Below are positions 41,986 to 57,242 of a stretch of DNA of 64,000 bases, piece after piece. A program made the translations under genes and the position numbers. The notes under the pieces were generated by a model. The model was given only the letters and a program-made list of their open reading frames with translations. It searched no databases and had not been told where the DNA came from. Origin of the DNA: an uncultured bacterium. Its GTDB lineage: Bacteria > Actinomycetota > Coriobacteriia > Coriobacteriales > Atopobiaceae. The stretch lies in NCBI GenBank assembly GCA_905214865.1, contig CAJMNO010000003.1, positions 62,001-126,000 of the forward strand, given 5' to 3'. The number at the start of each line of letters is the position of its first letter. Position 1 is the stretch's first letter.

Positions 41986-42330
41986 CTACTCGGCGGGCGT
42001 GACCTCCTCGGCGGCGTGCTGAAGGCCTGTGCGGATGAGCATCCTCACGTGGTCGTCCGTGAGCGAGTAGATCACGCGCTGGCCCTCGCGCCGAGACGCG
42101 ACGAGGCCACGGTCCCTCAGCAGGCGGAGCTGGTGGGAAATGGCGCTCTGCGACACGTGACAGACCTCGGTGAGCTCCCCCACCGCCCTGTCGCCCCGGG
42201 TGAGGACCCCGAGGATCTGAAACCTGGTGGAGTCGCTGAGGGCATCGAATATCTGCGTCGCGCTGTACACGACGTCGTCGTTTGCCAGGTACTCCTCGAG
42301 GGGGCACATGTCGTCGTCCATGCCTGCCAT
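41986..42330 (-). CDS. ArsR/SmtB-family transcriptional regulator
   Basis: A 114-residue winged-helix repressor. IFDALSDSTRFQILGVLTRG is followed by the recognition segment ELTEVCHVSQSAISHQLRLL and the wing GLVASRREGQRVIYSL. Cys residues at the N-terminus (DDDMCPLEEY) and in the alpha-3 region (EVCHVS) could bind metal, but the classic ELCVC motif is not exact. ATG 42330 has AAAGGGG 7 bases upstream; a GTG six bases earlier is less well placed. It lies between the rpoC terminator and the rpsL promoter, a non-standard insertion in a conserved gene order; the target is unknown. Confidence 0.88.
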   Translation of the reverse strand: MAGMDDDMCPLEEYLANDDVVYSATQIFDALSDSTRFQILGVLTRGDRAVGELTEVCHVSQSAISHQLRLLRDRGLVASRREGQRVIYSLTDDHVRMLIRTGLQHAAEEVTPAE

Positions 42331-42372
42331 CGGCACACCCCTTTCTGCCGGGCCGGGTGGCCCGGATGCAGA

Positions 42373-42406
42373 GAGGCCCCACCACCCTGGCGGTGATGGG
42401 GCCTCC
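42373..42406 (-). terminator. Intrinsic terminator near rpoC/arsR
   Basis: GAGGCCCCACCACC pairs with GGTGATGGGGCCTC (42373-42386 and 42391-42404), a long stem with one mismatch. The minus-strand exit is TCTGC, a weak T-run. Located upstream of rpoC's stop in sequence order but downstream of the arsR start, it precedes arsR on the transcript and follows rpoC. Confidence 0.7.
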
Positions 42407-42435
42407 CCTTCCTACCTTACGTGTCCACCGGGACG

Positions 42436-46872
<4,437 letters not shown>

Positions 46873-46877
46873 GTTCG

Positions 46878-50387
<3,510 letters not shown>

Positions 50388-50437
50388 CAGGCACTTCCTC
50401 CTTCTACGTTTAAAAGCGGCAGTTGTCGCAATCTAAT

Positions 50438-50466
50438 AAGGTACCGAAACGCTCAACCTCGGTCAA
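50438..50466 (-). promoter_or_regulatory. Promoter of rpoBC
   Basis: TTGACC (complement of 50461-50466), 17 bp, TACCTT (complement of 50438-50443), ~50 bp before rpoB and downstream of the rplL terminator. Confidence 0.65.
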
Positions 50467-50603
50467 TGATAAAGTCTTGACATTGGCTACGTTATTTTGT
50501 ATGGGCAGGCCGGTACCCCCTACCTGCGGTTTGGGAAATTGCCCTTGTGTTCACCCTGTGAAATGTCCTCTGAGACCCCTGTCGCAGCGTGGAACCAGAG
50601 GCA

Positions 50604-50635
50604 GAAAAAAGGGGCCGGACCTCTGGTCCGACCCC
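50604..50635 (-). terminator. Strong intrinsic terminator after rplL
   Basis: On the minus strand GGGGTCGGACC-AGA-GGTCCGGCCCC is followed by TTTTTTC. One of the clearest terminators in the window. Confidence 0.93.
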
Positions 50636-50662
50636 TCTCTGAAACAGCCTGTGGAAGTCGAG

Positions 50663-51043
50663 TTACTTGAGCTTGACCTCGGCGCCGGCCTCCTCGAGCT
50701 TGGCCTTGGCAGCCTCGGCGTCCTCCTTGGAGGCACCCTCGAGGATGACCTTGGGGGCAGACTCGACGGCCTCCTTGGCCTCCTTGAGGCCAAGGTTGGT
50801 GAGGGCGCGGACGACCTTGATGACGGCGATCTTGTTGGAGCCGAAGGAGGTCAGCTCAACGTCGAAGTTGGTCTTCTCCTCCTCCTCGGCGGCAGCTCCA
50901 CCGGCCGCGGGAGCGGCGGCAACGGCAACGGGAGCGGCAGCGGAGACGCCGAAGACGTCCTCCAGCTCGTGAACGAGCTCGGAAAGCTCGAGGGCGGGCA
51001 TCTCCTTGAGGGCCTCGATGATCTCATCCTTGGTGACAGCCAT
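50663..51043 (-). CDS. rplL: 50S ribosomal protein L7/L12
   Basis: The flexible stalk protein that recruits translation factors. 126 residues: N-terminal dimerisation helix pair, an Ala-rich hinge (VAVAAAPAAGGAAAEEEE), and the C-terminal factor-binding domain FDVELTSFGSNKIAVIKVV and GLKEAKEAVESAPKVI. A hairpin sits in the 76-bp gap before it. Confidence 0.99.
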   Translation of the reverse strand: MAVTKDEIIEALKEMPALELSELVHELEDVFGVSAAAPVAVAAAPAAGGAAAEEEEKTNFDVELTSFGSNKIAVIKVVRALTNLGLKEAKEAVESAPKVILEGASKEDAEAAKAKLEEAGAEVKLK

Positions 51044-51062
51044 GTCAATTCTCCTTTTTCGG

Positions 51063-51081
51063 GGGGCACGCTTGGTGCCCC
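51063..51081. other. Stem-loop in the rplJ-rplL gap
   Basis: GGGGCAC-GCTTG-GTGCCCC, perfect 7-bp arms. In E. coli the equivalent gap holds an RNase III-related hairpin that helps raise L12 output; a similar role is inferred here. Confidence 0.55.
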
Positions 51082-51119
51082 TACAACTTCTTGCTTGTGG
51101 TGCCTTGAACCACGCGGCC

Positions 51120-51641
51120 TTAGGCAGCGTTCTTCTGGTCGACGACGGCCTGGAGCGCGGTGGCGAGGCCACGCGCGGGACCGGCGCAAACCTGTGCGAT
51201 GCCCGTGAGGGGGCTGGCCATGACGTAGACGAGCTGCGCCATGAGCTCCTCGCGAGACGCGAGCTCGGCGTAGGCCTTGGCGCCCTCGGCGTCGAGTGCC
51301 TGGCCGTCGGCAATCGCTCCGACCCACTCGATCTTCTTGAGGGCCTCGGAGTGCTTCTTGATGACCTTGGCGGCCTCGACGGGGTCGTTCTCGTAGAAGA
51401 CGTAGGCGATGGTGCCCTTGAGCTTGTCGCTCACGTCGGGCAGGCCCGCGTTCTTCACGGCGATGTCGACGAGGTTGTTCTTGTAGACCTTCATGAGCGC
51501 ACCGGCATCGCGGAGGTCGCGGCGAAGCGCCTCGGTCTCCTTGACGGTGAGTCCACGGTAGTCGATGAAGAACACGCCCTTGCTTGCACCGAGGGTCTCG
51601 TTGATCTTCTCGAGCATGTCGATCTTGGACTGTGCTGGCAT
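51120..51641 (-). CDS. rplJ: 50S ribosomal protein L10
   Basis: Anchors the L12 dimers to 23S rRNA and represses its own mRNA through the leader. 173 residues: FFIDYRGLTVKETEALRRDL, VYKNNLVDIAVKNAG, and a C-terminal helix ARGLATALQAVVDQKNAA that binds L12. Confidence 0.99.
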   Translation of the reverse strand: MPAQSKIDMLEKINETLGASKGVFFIDYRGLTVKETEALRRDLRDAGALMKVYKNNLVDIAVKNAGLPDVSDKLKGTIAYVFYENDPVEAAKVIKKHSEALKKIEWVGAIADGQALDAEGAKAYAELASREELMAQLVYVMASPLTGIAQVCAGPARGLATALQAVVDQKNAA

Positions 51642-51697
51642 ATGTACACCTCCCTGTTGCGCTAGGGCACGAACCGCCGACGCTGGCGGGCCTTAGC

Positions 51698-51847
51698 AAA
51701 AGACCCCGCAAGGCGCGCAGCCAAAGCGGGGTCAGGGAATCAATCTCAGACCACCTCGGCAGGCGGGAAACCCCATTGAGCCTTGCGGCACCGGCTGTCT
51801 TTGGCAGCGGACGTGCAGTTGTGACGTACGCCCTTTCGAGCATATGA
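51698..51847 (-). ncRNA. L10 leader (rplJ 5' regulatory RNA) with attenuator
   Basis: The ~205-bp untranslated leader between the rplJ promoter and gene. It ends in a terminator-like hairpin GACCCCGC/GCGGGGTC (51702-51709 and 51726-51733) followed by TTTT on the minus strand. Many bacteria control rplJL by L10-L12 binding to such a leader. The hairpin is seen; identity as an L10 leader follows from position. Confidence 0.65.
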
Positions 51848-51876
51848 ATTGTGCCAGCCGCTCGGACGCCTGTCAA
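51848..51876 (-). promoter_or_regulatory. Promoter of rplJL
   Basis: Consensus -35 TTGACA (complement of 51871-51876), 17-bp spacer, -10 CACAAT (complement of 51848-51853). Confidence 0.75.
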
Positions 51877-51934
51877 GCGAGACGCAACGGTGCCTCCTCC
51901 CCAAAAGGAATCTTGACACCGGCTCCACAGATGA

Positions 51935-51967
51935 AGAAAGGGCCGTCCCGCAAAACGGAACGGCCCC
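51935..51967 (-). terminator. Intrinsic terminator after rplA
   Basis: GGGCCGTcCCG-CAAAA-CGGaACGGCCC hairpin (51940-51966) with TTTCTTC on the minus-strand exit, 22 bp past rplA. Confidence 0.88.
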
Positions 51968-51988
51968 TCATGCTCATTGCCCGTTGGC

Positions 51989-52696
51989 CTAGGCCTCGAG
52001 GAAGTTGCGGGTGACGCTGGAGTCAACCTTGACGCCAGGGCCCATGGTGGAGGAGACGACGACGCTCTTCACGTACTTGCCCTTTGCGGCAGACGGCTTG
52101 ACGCGAAGGATCTCGGTGTAGAGGGCGGCGTAGTTCTCGGTGAGCTGCTCGGGGGTGAAGGACACCTTGCCCAGGGGTACGTGGCAGATGCCGTAGCGGT
52201 CCGCACGATACTCGACGCGGCCGGCCTTGAGCTCCTTGACCATCTTCTCGACGTCCATGGTCACCGTGCCCAGCTTGGGGTTGGGCATGAGGCCGCGGGG
52301 GCCGAGGATGCGGCCGAGACGACCGACCTTGCCCATGAGGTTGGGGGTGGCGATGACGGCGTCGAAGTCGATGTTGCCCTTCTGGACCTCGGCGACGAGC
52401 TCGTCGGAGCCCACGATGTCAGCGCCGGCGGCCTTGGCCTCCTCGGCCTTGGCGCCCTCGGCGAAGACGGCGACGCGGACCTGCTTGCCGGTGCCGTTGG
52501 GCAGGGAGATGGAGCCACGGACGTTCTGGTCGGCCTTGCGGGTGTCGACGCCCAGGCGGATGGAGACCTCGACGGTCTCGTCAAACTTGGCGCTGGAGAG
52601 CTCCTTGACGAGAGCGAGGGCCTCCTTGGGGGAGTACGCCTTGCCCTCCTCAAGCTTCTTCTCGGCGTCGCGGTAGTTCTTGCCGTGCTTTGCCAT
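51989..52696 (-). CDS. rplA: 50S ribosomal protein L1
   Basis: The L1 stalk protein that moves E-site tRNA; often represses the L11-L1 mRNA. 235 residues: KTYSPKEALALVKELSSAKF-like KAYSPKEALALVKE, GRLGRILGPRGLMPNPKLG, and GTVTMDVEKMVKELKAGRV. Last gene of the rpmG-secE-nusG-rplK-rplA transcript. Confidence 0.99.
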   Translation of the reverse strand: MAKHGKNYRDAEKKLEEGKAYSPKEALALVKELSSAKFDETVEVSIRLGVDTRKADQNVRGSISLPNGTGKQVRVAVFAEGAKAEEAKAAGADIVGSDELVAEVQKGNIDFDAVIATPNLMGKVGRLGRILGPRGLMPNPKLGTVTMDVEKMVKELKAGRVEYRADRYGICHVPLGKVSFTPEQLTENYAALYTEILRVKPSAAKGKYVKSVVVSSTMGPGVKVDSSVTRNFLEA

Positions 52697-52761
52697 TTCT
52701 TCCTCCTATGTGGTCAAGCGGGCTGATGCCCTCCCACGTAGACGTTACCGGGTGGCGTGCG

Positions 52762-53190
52762 CTACTCGGCGATGGTGACGCCCATGGAGCGGGCGGTACC
52801 GGCGACGATCCTCTTGGCGGCCTCGATGTCGTTGGCGTTGAGGTCGGGAAGCTTGATCGTGGCGATCTTGGTGAGCTGCTCCTGGGTGAGCTGGCCGACC
52901 TTGTCGCGCTGGGGAACGCCAGAGCCGCTCTTGATGCCGAGCTCCTTCTTGATGAGCTGGGCCGCGGGAGGCGTCTTGGTGATGAAGTCGAAGGTGCGGT
53001 CCTCGTAGACCGTGATCTCGACGGGGATGATGTCACCGGCCTTATCCTTGGTCGCAGCGTTGAAGGCCTGGCAGAACTGCATGATGTTGACCTGCGCGGC
53101 GCCCAGGGCGGGGCCAACGGGAGGCGCGGGGTTGGCTGCGCCAGCCGGAATCTGGAGCTTGATGAAGTGGACGACCTTCTTCTTTGCCAT
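52762..53190 (-). CDS. rplK: 50S ribosomal protein L11
   Basis: Base of the GTPase-associated centre and trigger of the stringent response. 142 residues from ATG 53190: KLQIPAGAANPAPPVGPALG, FNAATKDKAGDIIPVEI and a C-terminal RNA-binding domain ending ARSMGVTIAE. Sixty-five bases before rplA. Confidence 0.99.
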   Translation of the reverse strand: MAKKKVVHFIKLQIPAGAANPAPPVGPALGAAQVNIMQFCQAFNAATKDKAGDIIPVEITVYEDRTFDFITKTPPAAQLIKKELGIKSGSGVPQRDKVGQLTQEQLTKIATIKLPDLNANDIEAAKRIVAGTARSMGVTIAE

Positions 53191-53239
53191 CTGTCTCTCC
53201 TGACGTGCTGGGGATGGGGTGCTGTTTGCTATCGATAAC

Positions 53240-53276
53240 CGGCCCCGAGAAGCAATCCTCACCGATTACGGGGCCG
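53240..53276. other. Long-loop stem in the nusG-rplK gap
   Basis: CGGCCCCG and CGGGGCCG (53240-53247, 53269-53276) can pair around a 21-base loop. No T-run follows on the minus strand. It could serve as an attenuator or protein-binding leader for rplK. Confidence 0.45.
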
Positions 53277-53284
53277 ATGGAACT

Positions 53285-53839
53285 CTAGGCGATCGTGGTC
53301 ACCTGGTCGAGAGTGAGCTCGACGGGAGTCTCACGGCCAAAGATGGTGAGCATGACCTTGACCTTGCCGGACTCGGGCATGACCTCAGAGATGGTCCCGT
53401 CGAAGTCGGCCAACGGGCCGGAGACGACCTTGATTGCCTGACCCGCCTCGAGGTTCGTGGTGGTCATGGTGCGCTTGGGGGCACCCTGGGCACCACGGCG
53501 GTTGGTCTTGCGCATGATCTTGTTGAACTCGGAGATGCGCAGATACGTGGGCTTGCTGCCGTTGGTGCCGGCAAAGCCGGTCACGCCCGGCGTGTTGCGG
53601 ACTACCGACCACGTGTCGTCGGTCAGCTCCATGCGAACGAGAACGTAGCCCGGGAAGACCTTGTTCTCCTTGGTCTCCCTCTTGCCGCCATCCTTGATCT
53701 CGGTGACCTCTTCGGTGGGAATCTGGATGTCGACGATCTGGTCCTCGAGGCCATAGGTCTCGATGCGGTGCTCTAGGTCGTTCTTGACCTTGTTCTCGTA
53801 CCCGGAGTAGGTGTGAACGACGTACCAGTGCTTAGCCAT
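53285..53839 (-). CDS. nusG: Transcription termination/antitermination protein NusG
   Basis: Universal elongation factor linking polymerase, Rho and S10. 184 residues from ATG 53839 (GAGGGGG upstream): NGN domain WYVVHTYSGYENKVKNDLEH, VFPGYVLVRMELTDDTWSVV, then the KOW motif VVSGPLADFDGTISEV. Two bases after secE. Confidence 0.99.
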   Translation of the reverse strand: MAKHWYVVHTYSGYENKVKNDLEHRIETYGLEDQIVDIQIPTEEVTEIKDGGKRETKENKVFPGYVLVRMELTDDTWSVVRNTPGVTGFAGTNGSKPTYLRISEFNKIMRKTNRRGAQGAPKRTMTTTNLEAGQAIKVVSGPLADFDGTISEVMPESGKVKVMLTIFGRETPVELTLDQVTTIA

Positions 53840-53841
53840 CT

Positions 53842-54213
53842 CTACCCCCTCAGGCCCGTGAATCCGATGAGCAGGCTGATGAAGCCGGTGTCGACCGCCC
53901 ACACCGCGAGCCCGAAGACCACGAGCATGAGAATCACGGCAACCGAGTAATCGCGGGTCTCCTGCCTGCTGGGCCAGACCACGCGACGCATCTCGGAGCG
54001 GACCTCCCGGAAGTAGGAGCGAATCCTGCCGGGCTTCTTGGCCTTGGCAGGCTTCGTCTCCTTCTTGGCGGTACCAGAAGCAGCGACGGCGTCACCCTTC
54101 TTGGAAGCCTTGTCCGCCTTCTCGGCGGTAACCGCCTGGGCGGCCTCGCGCTCCTCACGCTCGCGCTGGCGTGCCTGGCGTGCGCTTCTCTTCTGACGCT
54201 CTTTCTTCGCCAT
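53842..54213 (-). CDS. secE: Preprotein translocase subunit SecE
   Basis: Clamps SecY. 123 residues: a long basic/Ala-rich cytoplasmic extension (~60 residues of Lys, Arg, Glu, Ala), then the conserved amphipathic helix SYFREVRSEMRRVVWPSRQE and one transmembrane helix VAVILMLVVFGLAVWAVD. Adjacent to nusG as in nearly all bacteria. Confidence 0.98.
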   Translation of the reverse strand: MAKKERQKRSARQARQREREEREAAQAVTAEKADKASKKGDAVAASGTAKKETKPAKAKKPGRIRSYFREVRSEMRRVVWPSRQETRDYSVAVILMLVVFGLAVWAVDTGFISLLIGFTGLRG

Positions 54214-54246
54214 CCCTCGTACCCCTTAAAAACGCTCTTCATAGAA

Positions 54247-54274
54247 ACCGGCTAACCCCGAAGGGAAAGCCGGT
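54247..54274. other. Stem-loop between tRNA-Trp and secE
   Basis: ACCGGCT/AGCCGGT, 7-bp arms and a 14-base loop, with TTTCT on the minus-strand side. Possibly a processing or weak termination signal after the tRNA. Confidence 0.4.
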
Positions 54275-54286
54275 GATGTTAGCTGG

Positions 54287-54359
54287 CAGGCCAGGAAGGA
54301 CTCGAACCCTCAACAAACGGTTTTGGAGACCGCCGCTCTACCATTGGAGCTACTGGCCT
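54287..54359 (-). tRNA. tRNA-Trp (anticodon CCA)
   Basis: Reads AGGCCAGTAGC... with the 7-bp acceptor AGGCCAG/CTGGCCT, anticodon loop CTCCAAA, and T-arm GGGTTCGAGTCC. It lies between rpmG and secE, the same spot as in many Gram-positives, so is co-transcribed with them. CCA is not encoded. Confidence 0.96.
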
Positions 54360-54375
54360 GTGTTGTTACCCTACT

Positions 54376-54525
54376 TTAGCGCGTTTCCTTGTGTAGGGTA
54401 TGCTTGCGACACCACGGGCAGTACTTCTTCAGCTCCATACGGTCAGGAGTGTTGGACTTGTTCTTCGTCGTGGTGTAGTTGCGGCGCTTGCACTCGGTGC
54501 ATGCAAGGGTAACCAGTGTACGCAT
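54376..54525 (-). CDS. rpmG: 50S ribosomal protein L33 (zinc type)
   Basis: 49 residues from ATG 54525 with AGGAGG upstream: MRTLVTLACTECKRRNYTTT and the second zinc pair CPWCRKHTLHKE. The four Cys make this the zinc-containing form. First gene of the rpmG-secE-nusG-L11-L1 transcript. Confidence 0.98.
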   Translation of the reverse strand: MRTLVTLACTECKRRNYTTTKNKSNTPDRMELKKYCPWCRKHTLHKETR

Positions 54526-54580
54526 TGATCCTCCTGTAGTCTGCCGCCGTAAGACCAATGCAACGGCGACGCGATGGAAT

Positions 54581-54610
54581 ACGCTACCATCCACTGCCCA
54601 CTCGTGTCAA
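54581..54610 (-). promoter_or_regulatory. Promoter of the rpmG-rplA transcript
   Basis: TTGACA (complement of 54605-54610), 18 bp, TAGCGT (complement of 54581-54586), ~55 bp before rpmG. Confidence 0.65.
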
Positions 54611-54711
54611 CAGGTGAACGCGATGGTAGCGGCCCTCAACAAAACCATCAAAACAAGTAGGCAAGAAAGCGGCTTGCCCTGCTTTGTCGATCGCCCTCTC
54701 GGGACACAAGA

Positions 54712-54742
54712 GGACCCGATGCCTCTGTGAGGCACCGGGCCC
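54712..54742 (-). terminator. Intrinsic terminator after tuf
   Basis: GGACCCGATGCCTC pairs with GAGGCACCGGGCCC (two wobble/mismatch positions) around a TGT loop. The minus-strand exit is TCTTGTG; the plus side has TTTTG, so it may work in both directions. Confidence 0.78.
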
Positions 54743-54770
54743 TTTTGTTAGTGACTAGTTAGCCCTGAGG

Positions 54771-55976
54771 CTAGTCGATGATGGTGGCAACGCGGCCATC
54801 GCCGACAGTGTGGCCACCCTCGCGGATTGCGAAACGAAGGCCCTGCTCCATTGCGATGGGGTGGATGAGCTCGCAGGTGATGGTGACGTGGTCGCCAGGC
54901 ATAGCCATCTCGACCTTGCCGCCGTCCTTGTCGGTGAGCTCGGTGATGTCACCGGTGACATCGGTGGTGCGGAAGTAGAACTGGGGACGATAGCCGGAGA
55001 AGAACGGGGTGTGGCGGCCACCCTCCTCCTTGGTGAGGACGTAAATCTCGCCCGTGAACTTCTGGTGCGGGGTAACGCTGCCGGGCTTGCAGAGGACCTG
55101 ACCACGGATGACGTCCTCGCGCTTGATGCCGCGGAGCAGGATGCCCACGTTGTCGCCAGCCTCGCAGAAATCGAGCGTCTTGCGGAACATCTCGATGCCG
55201 GTGGCAGTGGAGGTCTGGGTCGGACGGATGCCGACGATCTCGACGGGCTCGTTGATCTTGAGCTCACCACGCTCGACACGGCCGGTAACGACGGTGCCAC
55301 GGCCGGAGATGGTCATGACGTCCTCGATGGCCATCAGGAAGGGCTTGTCGTTGTCGCGCGGCGGGGTCGGGATGTAGGAGTCAACGGTGTGCATGAGCTC
55401 GATGATGGAGTCGACCCACTTCTGCTCGCCATTGAGGGCGCCGAGAGCGGAACCACGGATGATGGGGATGTCGTCTCCGGGGAAGCCGTACTCGGACAGG
55501 AGGTCACGGGTCTCCATCTCGACGAGGTCGATGAGCTCCTCGTCGTCGACCATGTCGCACTTGTTCAGGAAGACGACAATGTACTTAACGCCGACCTGAC
55601 GGGCGAGGAGGATGTGCTCGCGAGTCTGGGCCATGGGGCCGTCGGTGGCTGCGATGACGAGGATTGCACCGTCCATCTGAGCAGCGCCGGAAATCATGTT
55701 CTTGACGTAGTCGGCGTGGCCGGGGCAGTCGACGTGAGCGTAGTGGCGCTCCCAGGTCTCGTACTCGACGTGGGCGACGGAAATGGTAATGCCGCGCTGA
55801 CGCTCCTCGGGAGCCTTGTCGATGTCCTCGAAGGCCTCGTACTTGGCCTTGCAGCCCTCGGTCTCGGAAAGGACCTTGGTGATGGCCGCGGTCAGCGTGG
55901 TCTTGCCGTGGTCGACGTGACCAATCGTTCCGATGTTTACGTGCGGCTTGCTACGATCGAACTTCTCCTTGGCCAT
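54771..55976 (-). CDS. tuf: Elongation factor Tu
   Basis: Delivers aminoacyl-tRNA to the ribosome. 401 residues: G1 GHVDHGKTT, G2 RGITISVAHVEYE, G3 DCPGHADYVKNM, G4 NKCDMVDDEEL, domains 2-3 with GRGTVVTGRVERG. It follows a tRNA cluster rather than fusA, unlike most str operons, and resembles E. coli tufB in this. Confidence 0.99.
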   Translation of the reverse strand: MAKEKFDRSKPHVNIGTIGHVDHGKTTLTAAITKVLSETEGCKAKYEAFEDIDKAPEERQRGITISVAHVEYETWERHYAHVDCPGHADYVKNMISGAAQMDGAILVIAATDGPMAQTREHILLARQVGVKYIVVFLNKCDMVDDEELIDLVEMETRDLLSEYGFPGDDIPIIRGSALGALNGEQKWVDSIIELMHTVDSYIPTPPRDNDKPFLMAIEDVMTISGRGTVVTGRVERGELKINEPVEIVGIRPTQTSTATGIEMFRKTLDFCEAGDNVGILLRGIKREDVIRGQVLCKPGSVTPHQKFTGEIYVLTKEEGGRHTPFFSGYRPQFYFRTTDVTGDITELTDKDGGKVEMAMPGDHVTITCELIHPIAMEQGLRFAIREGGHTVGDGRVATIID

Positions 55977-56028
55977 TGCCGTCCTCCTTAAGAAACAACC
56001 TCTCGGCCATTGTGCCCTTATATGTCAA

Positions 56029-56048
56029 GCGGCCCAGTGACGGGCCGC
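56029..56048. other. Stem-loop between tRNA-Met and tuf
   Basis: GCGGCCC-AGTGAC-GGGCCGC, perfect 7-bp arms. It would separate tRNA processing from the tuf message; only two Ts follow on the minus strand. Confidence 0.5.
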
Positions 56049-56057
56049 TAGAACTCC

Positions 56058-56134
56058 TGGTACCGGTGACTGGATTCGAACCAGTGACATCGCGGGTATG
56101 AGCCGCGTGCTCTAACCAGCTGAGCTACACCGGC
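56058..56134 (-). tRNA. tRNA-Met, elongator (anticodon CAT)
   Basis: Acceptor GCCGGTG/CACCGGT (first pair G-U), D-arm GCTCAGCTGGTTAGAGC, anticodon loop CTCATAC, T-arm TGGTTCGAATCCA, encoded CCA. The D-arm is of elongator, not initiator, type. Ile-lysidine modification of the CAT cannot be excluded. Confidence 0.92.
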
Positions 56135-56152
56135 GTGGTGCCGTCTTGAAAA

Positions 56153-56228
56153 TGGAGCCCGCGACCAGATTCGAACTGGTGACCTCTTCGTTACCAACGA
56201 AGTGCTCTACCGACTGAGCTACACGGGC
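56153..56228 (-). tRNA. tRNA-Thr (anticodon GGT)
   Basis: Acceptor GCCCGTG/CGCGGGC, anticodon stem CTTCG with loop TTGGTAA, T-arm CAGTTCGAATCTG, CCA encoded. Confidence 0.96.
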
Positions 56229-56234
56229 CTGGAA

Positions 56235-56318
56235 TGGTGGGGACGCATGGACTCGAACCATGGAACCCAGAGGGAGCGGATTTACAGTCCGCCGCAGTTG
56301 CCGCTGTGCCACGTCCCC
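56235..56318 (-). tRNA. tRNA-Tyr (anticodon GTA)
   Basis: 84-nt class II tRNA with a long variable arm; acceptor GGGGACG/CGTCCCC, anticodon loop CTGTAAA, T-arm GGTTCGAGTCC, CCA encoded. First of the Tyr-Thr-Met-tuf transcript. Confidence 0.96.
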
Positions 56319-56371
56319 ATTCCAAATTTTCAAGGTGCCTGCTTGGGTGTTGTCCCTTGCAAGCGGAGTGA

Positions 56372-56400
56372 ATCTTACGACGTGGGGGTGGGGATGTCAA
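56372..56400 (-). promoter_or_regulatory. Promoter of the tRNA-Tyr/Thr/Met-tuf unit
   Basis: Consensus TTGACA (complement of 56395-56400), 17 bp, TAAGAT (complement of 56372-56377), ~55 bp before tRNA-Tyr: the strongest-looking promoter in the window, as expected for stable RNA and EF-Tu. Confidence 0.8.
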
Positions 56401-56557
56401 TCGTTTCCACGCAGCCGGGCGTATCCTCCCCACGATTCCTGCACATGCCCAGCTAGATGCATATTTTTGCGAAGGCGTGAACGCTTTTGCGGTGGGCGGG
56501 CTGGAGGTTGGTGAAAAATTCTTCTTGCACACTTTCCCGCAACGTCGCCAAGACAGG

Positions 56558-56585
56558 AAAAAGGCCACGGCGATGTGCCGTGGCC
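56558..56585 (-). terminator. Intrinsic terminator after the second tRNA-Thr
   Basis: GGCCACGG/CCGTGGCC with 7-base loop, followed by TTTTTCC on the minus strand. It ends the clpC-side cluster ahead of the tuf promoter. Confidence 0.9.
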
Positions 56586-56595
56586 TTGACTGCGC

Positions 56596-56671
56596 TGGAG
56601 CTGGCGGCCGGGCTCGAACCGGCGACAACTAGTTTACAAGACTAGGGCTCTACCAACTGAGCTACGCCAGC
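56596..56671 (-). tRNA. tRNA-Thr (anticodon TGT)
   Basis: Acceptor GCTGGCG/CGCCAGC, anticodon stem CTAGT with loop CTTGTAA, T-arm CCGGTTCGAGCCCGG, CCA encoded. Only 13 bp after yacP, so probably processed from that operon's transcript. Confidence 0.96.
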
Positions 56672-56684
56672 CTGGGTACGCATT

Positions 56685-57242
56685 CTAGCGTAAGGACCCC
56701 CGCTTGCCCATGAGGGCCCAGAGCTTCTCCCTGTCCTCGGGCGAGAGCCGGTCCTCGACCGTGAGGCGCTGGTGCGACCTCTCTGACCTTGCCGTCTCGA
56801 CGTCGTCTGCGAGCACGTTAATGTCTGCCGCCAGGACGTCGCTCGAGAGCCTGGTGACGGGAATTCCGCCCACCGTGGCGCGGATGGTGTTGTCGGACGT
56901 CACGACCGTGACGCTGCGCATCTGGTGGCGTGACTCCGTGACCAGCCTCTCGATGACCGAGTCCGCGCTCTCCCCCGTCTGGGAGAAGACGACGCGCACG
57001 CCCGCCGTGCTGAGGTCGGGGCGCTCGGGCGAGAGGTTCCCGGCGGCGTCGAAGACCACGACGGGCTCGTACCTGCCCTGAGCGTAGGTTGCCACGTCCG
57101 AGACGAGCAGCTCCCTCGCCCGGTCGAAGGGGTCCCCGGCGTCGGCGTCCCCCTCGTCCACCAGGCCCATGTACCGAGACGACTTGAAGATGACGTTGTA
57201 GCCGTCCACGACGAGCAGCTCGCCCCTGGCAGACTCAGGCAT
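56685..57242 (-). CDS. YacP-like NYN-domain ribonuclease
   Basis: A 185-residue member of the NYN/PIN-like family of B. subtilis YacP (Rae1), an endoribonuclease that cuts mRNA in the ribosomal A site. It opens LLVVDGYNVIFKSSRYMGL, with the NYN-type Asp, and has PVVVFDAAGN, GESADSVIERLVTES and VTVVTSDNTIRATVG, containing the further acidic residues of the site. Its first 8 bases overlap rlmB, the same order as in Bacillus. Cleavage in this organism is inferred. Confidence 0.9.
   Translation of the reverse strand: MPESARGELLVVDGYNVIFKSSRYMGLVDEGDADAGDPFDRARELLVSDVATYAQGRYEPVVVFDAAGNLSPERPDLSTAGVRVVFSQTGESADSVIERLVTESRHQMRSVTVVTSDNTIRATVGGIPVTRLSSDVLAADINVLADDVETARSERSHQRLTVEDRLSPEDREKLWALMGKRGSLR

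Noticed and set aside
56112..56333. Minus-strand 73-codon frame over the tRNA genes
   Set aside because: It consists of tRNA-Thr and tRNA-Tyr sequence.
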